DNA of 64,000 nucleotides, taken from positions 5,445,792 through 5,509,791 of the forward strand of contig CM035351.1 of the NCBI GenBank assembly GCA_020137815.1, in the 5' to 3' direction. Under the pieces are notes generated by a model, which saw only the letters and a program-made list of their open reading frames with translations, made no database searches and was not told the DNA's origin. The position numbers and the translations under genes are program-made. Origin of the DNA: Hormiphora californensis (Eukaryota; Ctenophora; Tentaculata; Cydippida; Pleurobrachiidae). The number at the start of each line of letters is the position of its first letter. Within the stretch, counting starts at the first letter, position 1. This document shows positions 11,181-27,599 of this stretch, one piece after another.

Positions 11181-14100
11181 ATGATTTTCCGGTTTTTCTG
11201 GGACAGAGATCGGTTCATTCGGCCATGGCCCGAACGCTCTGGTGGAGGCGTCAAACCAGGTAACGGCTTGATTATATAATATAGCATTGATAGCTGTGCA
11301 GCAGCTCTGCTTTGAGTTTTGACTTTAGCCGAAAAATCCCATCCTCAATTCTGATTTCAAGTAGTCTTTGAGTGTATCATCCCAAAAAAAGAATTATGAT
11401 GATCTCCGTATAAAAGCTCATGACATGTAAAGCCGTGTGAAGCCGGAGACCGGAGCTATACACATATTAAATATTGCATGATAAACCACCACCAATGGAC
11501 TACAGTTATCATAAGCTCATCATATCATTTCTTATCTTTATACATATATATATGCAGGAAACGTTCGTGTATTTTCACTGACCTCACAGACCGGAATACC
11601 AGATATACACGTGGCTCCAAGAGATATTATTAACTGCCCCCGTAATTTCTATTATTTCTCGTTTCCTTTTGGGTCTCTCAAATCTATATCTCTTTTCCTA
11701 TTATTTTCCAGACAGCGCAGACATGTATTTTTTGCAATAGAATAGAGTATAATCTAGGCTCGTTAATTCAGCGTAATTCATCCCGTAGCATGATACAAGC
11801 TCTTGATTCTCTCGTTTTCTCTATCTCTCTTTATATCGCTCTCTCTCTATCTATCTCTCTCACACATTTCCTATCTCTTATATTCTCTCTATTACTGTCA
11901 GAATCGTGCCTGCTAGAGCGCTTTGCTAAATTTACCATGAGTTATACAGTTGCTCCTCCGGATCTCCTGATTGCCTGATTTTACCCACTTATACACGTGT
12001 ATAATATACATAACACGTGTATAATATACACATACGGCTGTACCCACTTATACACGTGTATAATATACACATACGGCTGTACGGGGGGTCAGCTTGTGTT
12101 GAGGTCTGCTGCTGCAGGTCCCATATGCAAAATGACGAGGGACCAAACAACAGTTCCTCATGGTGCGGCGTTATAACTCGTTATTGTACTCCGAAGAAGG
12201 GAAAACAACTATGCAGTTGTAGGTGTGATCTGTCATTTGTGTAGACTGAATTCAGCGCATTATTACGGATATCTAGATCATAAACTATAAAGCACTAACT
12301 CATATGATTCTGGCCCAAATCGTTTTAATGATACACCTTTTCAGATATAAAAGATTCGTTGAAAAGCAATGGAATGGCGGTGAGCCTTGGTTTGGTTCTT
12401 GCTAACGTTGCTTTTATCTCCATTTCAGCCCTTATCTTTATGGTAAGTTATTAAGAGTTTGAAAAAAGCGATTAAATTTAATATGTAAACTGTATGTAGT
12501 ACATGTACATAATTTATAAAATTTGTGATTTAGTAGTAAATGTATTCCATATGTAGTAAGTTTAGTACATAGTATACAGTCGGACCCCGATTTAGGGGCC
12601 CCCGATTTAGTGGCACCCCGATTTAGGGACAGGATTTTCCCCCCCGATATACGAAAATTAACATAATTTGAACCCGATTTAGTGGGTCCGACTGTAGTAA
12701 GCTATAATAAAATAATCCCTAACTATTCTCTCAGCACACGGAGAACGCTCACATCGAGGAAACGGTGACACATAAAGCAAAGCACTTTATCAAACTAAAA
12801 GGTTGGATGGCCCTCAAAAATAGCACCTTTGAAGACCCCTCAGCTTGGATAAAAATAAAGGCTTTATCAAAAAAGAGATGCTTCAAGGACAACAACAACA
12901 TAGCAAGATATGAGCGGTTCAACTTTTGGACTTCACTCGATTTCTGTTCGACAATAATTTCGACAATAGGTATAAACTGGGCCTGTCCAGCGTGTGTAAA
13001 ACCCGTTTTCACACGCTGAAAGAAAAAGTCAAGCTGCGTGTGCCAAACATAACTGGGCAGTCTTTTGGTAACGCATTGCGATAGTAAGGCACGTTTTAGC
13101 GTGCCCGCAATGTAGGGGTAATTGCGTTACCAGGGCAGTCTTTAGTTTAAATCTAAAAAGTTGTTTGAAATCGCCACGTCTATTTGACAGATAACCAGTA
13201 CTGATCTTATTCAGGTTACGGGTCCTTGTTCCCCGATAGGGATATCGGCAAGATAGCGTGTATTTTCTACGCCCTGTTTGGTATTCCCCTCATGCTTTGC
13301 TTCCTAAATGTGTGCTGTGACGCAGTTTCATCGGCCGTGTCAGACATTATCCGACAACTATCTCGACTTTTCCTACGCAGTAAGTAACTTCATTTGGACA
13401 TCAGATGATGTAAACCAAAACTAGAGACTTCAAATTTTGAGGTTTTTATTTAGACCCCAGACACCTCCCCCCTCTTGGTTTACTTTATATTAGTTTAATT
13501 CGAGTTTCAGACATTATTTGGAATGTTGTTATAGGTAGCTACCGACCACTCAACGTCGTTGACCGACGTGACGATGTCCACGTTAGATTTACTTCTGCCT
13601 CTGGTAGGCGAGGTAGCTGCGTCGATAGAATATGACAATTGACAAGGCGTGCCATACATACACAATTATTGTGATCATGAATAGGATGTAAATTATGTTT
13701 TCTCACCAATTATACATCGTCAATTTGCATATCATTGAAAAAAAGTCAGGTCCAGAAATAGTTTGACGACTGCAGTACGTGACTGGGCCATTAGCCACCA
13801 AGTCATACAATCCCCCCTCCCAAATACTGCTGAAAGATGGCCTATATAGCTGTTAATTTACCACTACCACACCTATTATCGTTTCTATCTGACCTCTCTC
13901 TTTCTCTCTGTTTGTCACCTCTTGAAACAAGCGATTATAGACCAACAAACTCACTAACAGGACGAGAAAACGGATGCTATGTCTCTTATATTAGAACTTA
14001 CCATTTGGTGCGGTGCATTCTTAGTAGTAACTAGTAAGAAACCCCCAATCAAGCATAAACACAACAACTATTCAACAATACAACCGACAATGTGTTTGTA

Positions 14101-16977
14101 ATTTGGAGTGCTCAGTGCAAACATTATATATGAACCTACAAGTACAAGGTACTACCCGCATCCTCCATATCCTTAAATCGATAGTGTTTACGCAGTGAAT
14201 ACAGAGCGAATGCAGAGTGAATGCAGAATGAATGCAGAGTGAATGCAGAGCGAATGCAGAGCGAATGCAGAGTGAATGCAGAGCGAATGCAGAGTGAATG
14301 CAGAGTGAATGCAGAGTGGTTCCAGAGTGAATACGCAGTGAATGCAGAGCGAATACGCAATCATTGGTAATATCCTACCAGAACTAGAATGCCGTAAATA
14401 CGCAGTGATAAAAAATTGGATATTGTATAGTAAGTCACAAGCAAACAGGCATGAGGCCGGTAACGCAAACAAAAGGGAGAGGGAGATAGAGAGGGAGAGG
14501 GAGATAGAGAGAGGGAGATAGAGATAGAGATAGAGAGGGAGATAGAGAGGGAGATAGAGAGGGAGATAGAGAGGGAGAGGGAGATATAGAGATAGAGATA
14601 GAGATAGAGATAGAGAGGGAGATAGAGAGGGAGAGGGAGATAGAGATAGAGAGAGGGAGATAGGAGAGGAGGGAGATAGAGGAGAGGGAGATAGAGATAG
14701 AGATAGAGAGGGAGATAGAGGATAGAGATAGAGATAGAGATAGAGATAGATAGAGATAGAGATAGAGAGGAGAGGTGAGAGGGAGATAGAGAGGGGGAAG
14801 AGAAGAGGACAAACCACTCTTTTCGGGTTGTAGGCAAAACAATATCCAATGTTTTTAATCCCACTGCGTATTTACGGCAGTTCTAGTTCTGGTATGATTG
14901 CCGTAATTCGCTCTGCATTCACTGCGTATTCACTGCGTATTCCGCTCTGTATTCACTGCGTATTTTCACTCTGTATCACTGCGTAACAGTTTTCTGGGTA
15001 GGATATCCCCAAACTGATTGCTTATTTCACTCGGCATTCACTTTGCGTATTCCACTTCTGGAAACCCCACTCTGCCATTTCACTCTGCTATTTCACTCTG
15101 CCATTCGCTCTGCATTCACTCTGCATTCGCTCTGCATTTCACTCTGCATTCACTCTGCATTCGCTCTGCATTCACTCTGCATTCGCTCTGTATTCACTGC
15201 GTAAACACTATCGATTTAAGGATATGGAGGATGCGGGTAGTACCAAGTACAATACTATAAATAAAGACCAATATCCCGGTCTGACATTCCCACATCCCAC
15301 ATCCCTCTCTCTTACTCTCTCTCTCTGTCTCTCTCTCTTTCTCTCTCTCTCTCACCATCTCTCTGTTTTTCTTGCAATGTTCAAACTGGGATGGCCACCT
15401 GATTAATAACTCGACGGACTCTTTTTCAACTGAGAAATCCAACACAGATGCTGCTCAACTGCTCAACCCCGACAAAAAACATGACATATTATTTTGTCAC
15501 AGCATTCCAAAGAATATAGTAACCCTTTTCGATGTCTATAACAACGTTATGCTGATTGAATACCTTGCAAAACAAACCAAAATCTTTTCATCTCAGGAAA
15601 TCAAATGTTGGCTCTGCAGACTGTCCGCATATTGAAAGTGTGTATAATTTTCCTGGTCTTATCGGGCTACATGACCTTACTTAGTTACATACTTCACATC
15701 TACAGCGGGGTAAGTACAACTTGAACTAGCAATTCTACAGGCCAATTATACTCTGACAGTAATTCTAGCACTATTAATTTAACTTTCAATCAACCTGAAA
15801 CCGTTAAAAAACGTGTCGCCATTACAAGTTTTAGTAACTCACGTCAAACTATTCGTTACAGATGGATAACTTGATATCATCCTTTTACTTCTACGTAATC
15901 ACACTGACAACCACGGGTATCGGAGATATCAGTATGATCGACCACAATGCACTAATTCTTGTCAGAGTCTTTGCAGTATTCCTCCTTGGTCTCACCCTCG
16001 TGACTACCCTTATCAACTCCATACGAGATGCAGCAAAGGTAACTATTATACAGTGATTCACAATTTAATTATTGTGGCTTGAATGTTTGTGTCTTTTCTC
16101 TGTCTGTGATTCTTTCCCTCTCATTGATTCGATGATGTCAATGTGCCCCACTGCATGGTACAAACCCCCAACCCCACCAACCGCCCATATCACCAAGCTT
16201 GGTTCACCTCAATTCTTGTGAAAAAAACTAACCTGATTGGCCCAGGCGACCACGACGCCTCGGTCCCGTCCTCCACCGGTCCAAATGCAATCAGTCATTG
16301 CAAGTGTTATTGCAAAACATGGGCCTTTTGGTAAGGGCAACAACCCCTTGAAACTTTCATAGAAAATGCTCCGCCGCTGACAATAGTCCCCTCTTTTTGG
16401 GGTTGTACACCGCTGAAAATAAAGATTTTATGTCAGCTGTGCTAATTCTTACTTCTTGAATGCATGTGTTTGTGATCATTGGCGTGTTAAATGTGTGAAT
16501 TCGCGTTCTCATAACAGAACTACTGTAATACAGGTTGCCCCAAATACAATTCGCCCCCAATCAAAACCTATTATTCACCTAACCAAACCTTTTAATTTTA
16601 AAGCTCTCCCCCATATTTTCTCGCTGATTGCTAATTATAATTCCGAGAGACTCACCTGGAACAGGAATCAATTGTTTCAGAAACAGGCCAGAACGGCAAC
16701 TCGATGGAAGGCACTGGGGGGCTTGGCAGCAGCAGTCCACCTCATGCCGTCGTCTCACTCAGCCACCGCGGTGGTGGATCCTCAATCCGGTATACAGCCA
16801 TTGTACCATGATCACGATATCGAGGAGGTGCAGAACGGTCATAAAGCTATTGAAGGAGAGGGATTAGAGAAGAAGGTGAACTTGATTACTGTTGTGAAAC
16901 TGGCACAACTAGCCCATGCGAAACAGCGGGCAGAGGAATCAGAACTGAAGATGGGGCCGCCGGAGGATAATCTGTGA
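11181..16977 (+). CDS. Two-pore-domain potassium channel (K2P/KCNK family)
   Basis: Seven exons: 11181-11259, 12345-12442, 12735-12969, 13215-13379, 15597-15709, 15862-16038 and 16681-16977. All phases agree; the protein is 387 aa. K2P channels carry background K+ current across the plasma membrane as dimers with four pore loops. M1 is GLVLANVAFISISALIF. An extracellular cap follows with an NST glycosylation site and a cysteine. P1 reads STIIST-IGYGSLFPD and crosses the intron at 12969/13215 inside the filter (G|GYG), then comes M2 with IFYALFGIPLMLCF. M3 is in exon 5. P2 is FYFYVITLTTTGIGD, then M4. The C-tail is polar with a histidine-rich patch. The start is the first in-frame ATG, 4 nt after a TAACAG acceptor-like site; a downstream ATG at 12374 would remove the cytosolic N-terminus (RPWPERSGGG). 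The second filter is GIG, not the usual GFG. The gene carries MITEs in introns 2, 3 and 4. Confidence 0.9.
11997..12080. repeat. About 37-bp tandem repeat
   Basis: Two full copies and one partial copy of ACACGTGTATAATATACACA followed by TACGGCTGTACCCACTTAT, in the first intron of the K+ channel gene. Confidence 0.8.
12577..12694. mobile_element. 118-bp MITE, CAGTCGGACCC ends, TA duplication (pogo/Tigger-like)
   Basis: The element runs from CAGTCGGACCCCGATTTAG to CGATTTAGTGGGTCCGACTG. It is flanked on both sides by TA (12575-12576 and 12695-12696). The interior repeats CCCGATTTAGNG several times. CAGT-type ends with a TA duplication are known for pogo/Tigger elements of the Tc1/mariner superfamily. 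A second diverged copy lies at about 23,247-23,342. The host is an intron of the K+ channel gene. Confidence 0.7.
13055..13143. mobile_element. 67-bp hairpin element with 11-bp direct flanks
   Basis: GGTAACGCA and TGCGTTACC form terminal inverted repeats around a second hairpin (GGCACG-TTTTAG-CGTGCC). The block is flanked by GGGCAGTCTTT at 13055-13065 and again at 13133-13143, which looks like a target-site duplication. A separate hairpin of CAGCGTGTG...CACACGCTG lies just upstream at about 12,989-13,018. Confidence 0.55.
14148..15244. mobile_element. Non-autonomous hAT-type transposon (about 1.1 kb) with satellite core
   Basis: The ends GGTACTACCCGCATCCTCC... and ...GGAGGATGCGGGTAGTACC are inverted repeats, perfect over about 70 bp. 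Both flanks carry the same 8 bp, AAGTACAA (14140-14147 and 15245-15252). An 8-bp target duplication is the hallmark of hAT elements. Inside each end are inverted arms of a 12-bp minisatellite (GAATGCAGAGTG / GAATGCAGAGCG; 14,197-14,365, and its complement at about 14,905-15,205). The centre (14,471-14,800) is a GAGATA/GAGAGG array. There is no transposase ORF. It sits in an intron of the K+ channel gene, between the exons ending at 13379 and starting at 15597. Confidence 0.85.
14471..14800. repeat. (GAGATA)n/(GAGGGA)n satellite inside the hAT element
   Basis: A purine-only array of GAGATA and GAGGGAGATA units. The three overlapping long reading frames on the complementary strand (Leu/Ser/Tyr/Ile-rich) are caused by the repeat. 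Confidence 0.95.
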
Positions 16978-17590
16978 CGCGGGACGGTGTAGTGTTGGAA
17001 AACTGTGATATTCGAGGGATATGAGAGAAAATAAGGAGAGAACTGAGAAGAGAAGAGAGGTGGGTAAGAGTTGATATGAAGTGAAGCTAGGGAAATTATG
17101 GTGTGAATATTGGGAGATGAAGATCGAGAAAAATGTGAATTAACATAATCGAACTTATTTTTTACAAATTCTGTAAAATTGTCGTACTACTTTACAATTG
17201 TCAAACCGCATAAACATTTCCCAAAAATTATTTCAAGGAACTCCAAGTTATAAATATATCTTACATTCTCTTTACACTTTACACTGTGCAACTGTTTACC
17301 GTCCGTTATTGGCAGAGTTTGTACAGGTTTCATATCACACACACACATGGCACCCAGTATCACCAACTAGTATCCTCTGCCAGAGCATTGGCCTGACCCA
17401 TTATCGTTTCTCTCAAACGCGGAGCGCGCGAGAACTGTGGTCAGAGCATTGGCCTGACAGAGTATCCTTCGATTATCCAGAGGTTCTACTTTACAGTTTA
17501 CCCTGTTTCACTGCGTTCAAAAAAGGGTTTGAACAAAACGAGGTCCAACCACAGGCAGTAGATCCCTCACTTGTTCCCCTCACTGGTTCT
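16978..17590. other. Intergenic between the K+ channel and CCDC157
   Basis: Mostly unique AT-rich sequence, probably 3'UTR of the K+ channel near its start (GA-rich 16,990-17,120). A repeat block shared with 61.7 kb lies at 17,380-17,460. No further gene is seen on the + strand. Confidence 0.5.
17380..17460. repeat. Block with two GTCAGAGCATTGGCCTGAC-type copies
   Basis: CAGAGCATTGGCCTGAC occurs at 17,380 and again near 17,441, separated by GAGCGCGCGAGAACTGTG. The same block in reverse orientation lies at 61,711-61,776, so it is a dispersed repeat. The 19-mer itself is an imperfect palindrome. Confidence 0.65.
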
Positions 17591-17725
17591 CTACTGGCAG
17601 TAGATCTGATGGATCTCCAAATCGGAGGCCTTGCCAAACATCTTCCCGCATCCATTGCAATTATAGTGAACCCTGGAGGGGTCGTGAGGATTAGAAAAAC
17701 ATAATGCTGCTCGGCTGCTCCCCAT
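17591..17725 (-). CDS. Small ORF with one C2HC zinc finger
   Basis: A 44-codon minus-strand ORF from an ATG at 17725 to TAG at 17591. It contains YNCNGCGKMFGKASDLEIHQ followed by IYC. The pattern is C-x2-C-x12-H-x3-C with Phe and Leu at the expected hydrophobic positions, which fits a classical C2H2-type finger whose last ligand is Cys. It could be the last exon of a zinc-finger gene (a CCTCCAG acceptor-like site is at about 17,673), a small stand-alone protein or a decayed fragment. No partner exon was found between it and CCDC157. Confidence 0.3.
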   Translation of the reverse strand: MGSSRAALCFSNPHDPSRVHYNCNGCGKMFGKASDLEIHQIYCQ

Positions 17726-17961
17726 ATCGAGTAGTATGTGGTAGGGAGGGAAAGAAATGTTTAAAAGATCACTGCAAGAATAGGAGAGATGGTAAAAAGA
17801 ATCGATGTGTTTTAAGAAAATAGATTTAACAATAAATTACTAAATTACGGCCATGATAATTAACAACATTAGCACAAATCACAGACACATGCACTTTAAG
17901 GGCTGGGTATCACTAGAAATAATGACCTCTCTGATACAACAATATCAGACATGCAATATCA

Positions 17962-24784
<6,823 letters not shown>

Positions 24785-25861
24785 CTTCCTAAAAACACAT
24801 TGAGAATTGAGTGGAAAAAAAAATCTTGACATATTTGAATATCATATAGGGGTCCCCCGTCGCTAAAAAATTACAGGGTACAGACTTTACACAACCTTTA
24901 CACAGTCGTTACACCCAAAGAGGCGAGTTTATAATCTGGGTGCCTCTAAGCTAAGGCTACCTTTTAACATTCTTAGCCTCTAGGCTCTAAGTCTGTTAAC
25001 AGGAGCACAATACACTTGGACAGACCAACAAAATCGATGAATTGTTAGCACCCCGATTCTGGAGGCACTGTTTGGAGGCGCCGTTTGCCGTGTAAAGGCT
25101 GTACTTTTTAAAAACCCCTATTTGCTACACACATGCAACATGCCCGGCTCCTCAGTCCTCACGCGGTGCGGGATAAGGCAGCGCTCCTTATTTTTTTGGA
25201 ACTAAAAAGTTTTAGAACGGAAAAAAATAAACCAAAAACGAAACCAAAATAAAAATGAAAATTAAATCAGTTTGCAGTTTTCCACGCTGCAATGTACAAC
25301 AGCCGCCAACTTTTTCATAAAAACGCAGCCGGCGAGCGCGCGCAATGCCTTTGCATTTGGAAATTTGTAAATTTAAAATTTGAAACTTTTCTAAAGTTTT
25401 TGAAACTTTTTTGAAACTTTTAAAATCACTCTTTACTTCAAACAGCAATCCGACAATACCGGGTTCCATGATGGATACGAGGGTACTCTCGACACTTCGG
25501 TGTTGTACCACTTTGCAGGTTCACTCTGTGACCGATCGTGGTGTGCGTTTATTATCTGAGACCCCGGTGTCGGATTTAAAATCACTCACAAAATCAGATT
25601 AAAAAACTGTAATTTTTGAGTTCCTGTGACAATTGTTGTTAGTTGTGAGTAATGAATTTGCATGGGGCTAATTCAACAGGATATTTCCAAGAAAAAGAGA
25701 TTCATTTAAGTTTTTAAAATCGTATCTGATGAGTGGCAAGTGGCGGCTGCTGGCTGCTGCGGCTGTCGGGTGACACTCAGCGGGTACCCGGGATGCATCA
25801 AAGACCAAAGTTCAGACTGATCGACCTTGTTCTTAACTGAGAGATACATACCAAGCGCTGG
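24785..25861. other. Upstream region of CCDC157
   Basis: No confident gene. The start codon of CCDC157 lies 4 nt after a TTTTTAG acceptor, so at least one 5'UTR intron, or trans-splicing, is likely. The promoter should then lie in this interval. A minus-strand frame of about 100 codons at 25,212-25,511 has biased Lys/Phe composition and no splice support. Confidence 0.4.
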
Positions 25862-26335
25862 TTACAGAATGCCACAATTTTGTGGAACTCTCAACTCCTT
25901 GGAAAAGAGTTTATCGTCATCGCCCGTCACGACCGGTTGCAGTAAGTGGTCTGTGGTCTGCTGTCCACGGCTGGAATCTTGATACGAGAATTGTTTGCCT
26001 GGTAAGAGAAGTGCAATACTATTCGTATAAGCGTTATAATCATCGTTCGATGATGTATTTGTGTTGTTCAAAACGGAGTGTGAAAATCAATTTCAAGTTC
26101 AGACCAAATCAATCCAGACCATTCGAGAGGATTCCTTTGAAATGCGAGCTATCCAGCTCTTCAACAGGATGCTGGCATCATTCCGTTGATCTAAATCTGT
26201 TGCCAACCTAAAAGTCAATCTTCTTGGTAAATTCCTCGGCACAATCCCTGATAAACCTCCGGTCGTAGGATACCTTACCACTGGGGGCAACTCTCTCTTT
26301 AGTCTGCTGAGTGGTGACGGAAGGCAAGTAAGCAC
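25862..26335 (-). CDS. Unknown protein, C-terminal part, ends in CaaX-like CGIL
   Basis: Two minus-strand exons join in phase (G|GC): about 26335-26105 and 25998-25862, ending in TAA. The join gives SSRMVWIDLGKQFSYQDSSR and a C-terminus SKELRVPQNCGIL. The last four residues, CGIL, fit a CaaX box with C-terminal Leu, the type usually geranylgeranylated. I do not recognise the protein; the true 5' end of the first exon is unclear and no start is visible. The donor GTCTGA is weak. It lies upstream of CCDC157 on the same strand. Confidence 0.35.
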
Positions 26336-26938
26336 CTCACATCTCGCTACAAATTCACTCGGATGCGTAGGTTGAGCGTGGGTATAATTTATCTATTAGT
26401 TGTGTACAATATCGAAACTAATTTTTGATTATTAAAATTTTTAAGTGTTATATTATACAGTGTTATATTACACAGTTATATTATACAATGATATTAAGAT
26501 TTTATTAATTGTTTTGTTCATACCTTTGAAGCTGACTGTGTGCAAGAGTCTAATTAATTTAATTCGTTCGTAAATGGGTTTTATTGAGACAAAGTATGCG
26601 AAACAAAAAACACTGAGAATGAATAAAAGTATCGTAATATTTATCTAACTAATGATTGGTACTGTTTCAACTGAAAAGTTCCACCCATTATCTGTTATGC
26701 GTATCAGTAGTCTATCTAATACGGATTATAACGCTTCTTAAAGGAAACATATATTTTCCATTCATTTGTGATAGGTTTATAAACCAACAATTATAATATT
26801 ATGTAGTATGGAAAATTGTCTACTTTAAAAAGCAGTATGTTATTAATATCGCAGTTACACTATCAAACATTTGCACCTTGTTGTGTATTTAATTCTTAGA
26901 ACTCATTTAGTTCTTAGAATTCATCTAATTTTTTCCCC

Positions 26939-26997
26939 GCCCGGGTGAATGCCGAAGGCATTCACCCGGATGCCTTTTGCAAAAAGGCATAGGGGTT
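26939..26997. repeat. Double hairpin
   Basis: GGGTGAATGCC-GAA-GGCATTCACCC is followed directly by ATGCCTTTTTGCAAAAAGGCAT-type pairing. This resembles the multi-hairpin elements elsewhere in the window. Confidence 0.6.
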
Positions 26998-27454
26998 TAG
27001 AATTCGACAAGTTTACATACTAGTGAAGTGTCACGCTTTTTTTGTCCCGTGACGTAACCCATCCATAGCAACCATCCAGTGCGGAGTGCTCAAAATATCA
27101 TTTGAAATACTTCACACACGCTCTAATTCAAATTGCCCACGAAGGCGACGCCCGCAAAGTTATTACAGTGCTGAAATGACGCACTTTCATTAGAACGCGC
27201 AGCCCGGCGCCGTGCGCCCCTTCCTGTTTGCAATTCATAACGTTCATCGTTCGTCATGTGTTCGTCATTACAATTGCGCTCTGGTATTGCCATTGATTAC
27301 ATGAGGTGAGAGGTCAGTTGAGTGGAGATCACATAGACTAGAAAAGGAGCCTAATTAGGCAGCTCATCACCTGCACTGTTCTATCTCACCTTTCAGAATC
27401 TCAATGAATGAGATCTGTTCAGGATTAAATAGGGAGGAAAATTAGAAAAATATC

Positions 27455-27529
27455 TGGCGAGGGCCGGGCTCGAACCGACAACCTCTGGGTTTAACCAACC
27501 ATTCTTCCACAACCGTGATCTGCCCGCTG
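27455..27529 (-). ncRNA. tRNA-like sequence (pseudo-tRNA or SINE head)
   Basis: On the minus strand GTCGG-TTCGAGC-CCGGC forms a proper T arm with a perfect B box (GGTTCGAGCCC), followed by CCTCGCCA. However, the first seven bases expected to pair with CCTCGCC are not found at the right distance, and the anticodon stem is irregular. A tRNA-derived SINE or a decayed tRNA is more likely than a working tRNA. Confidence 0.3.
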
Positions 27530-27599
27530 TATGTTTCCCCTTCACTGTTGTACAGTAGGGCGTGTATGTGTGAGAGAGAAAGGGGTTAGGGGCAAAAAA

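Noticed and set aside
14188-14864. Three long overlapping minus-strand ORFs (135-209 codons)
   Set aside because: They are translations of the GAGATA satellite and 12-mer arrays inside the hAT element.
14148-15244. Regular repeats considered as a CRISPR array
   Set aside because: Units are contiguous minisatellites without unique spacers, in an animal genome.
17198-17704. 168-codon plus-strand ORF
   Set aside because: It crosses a dispersed repeat block and opposes a better-supported zinc-finger frame; no motif was recognised.
25212-25511. 100-codon minus-strand ORF upstream of CCDC157
   Set aside because: Biased Lys/Phe composition, ends in AT-rich DNA, no domain and no splice support.
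26180-26320. Frame with SYDRRFIRDC, resembling the eIF4E-binding motif YxxxxL-type of 4E-BPs
   Set aside because: It overlaps a longer open frame with phase-compatible splicing, stops soon after, and lacks the TPGGT and C-terminal parts of 4E-BPs.
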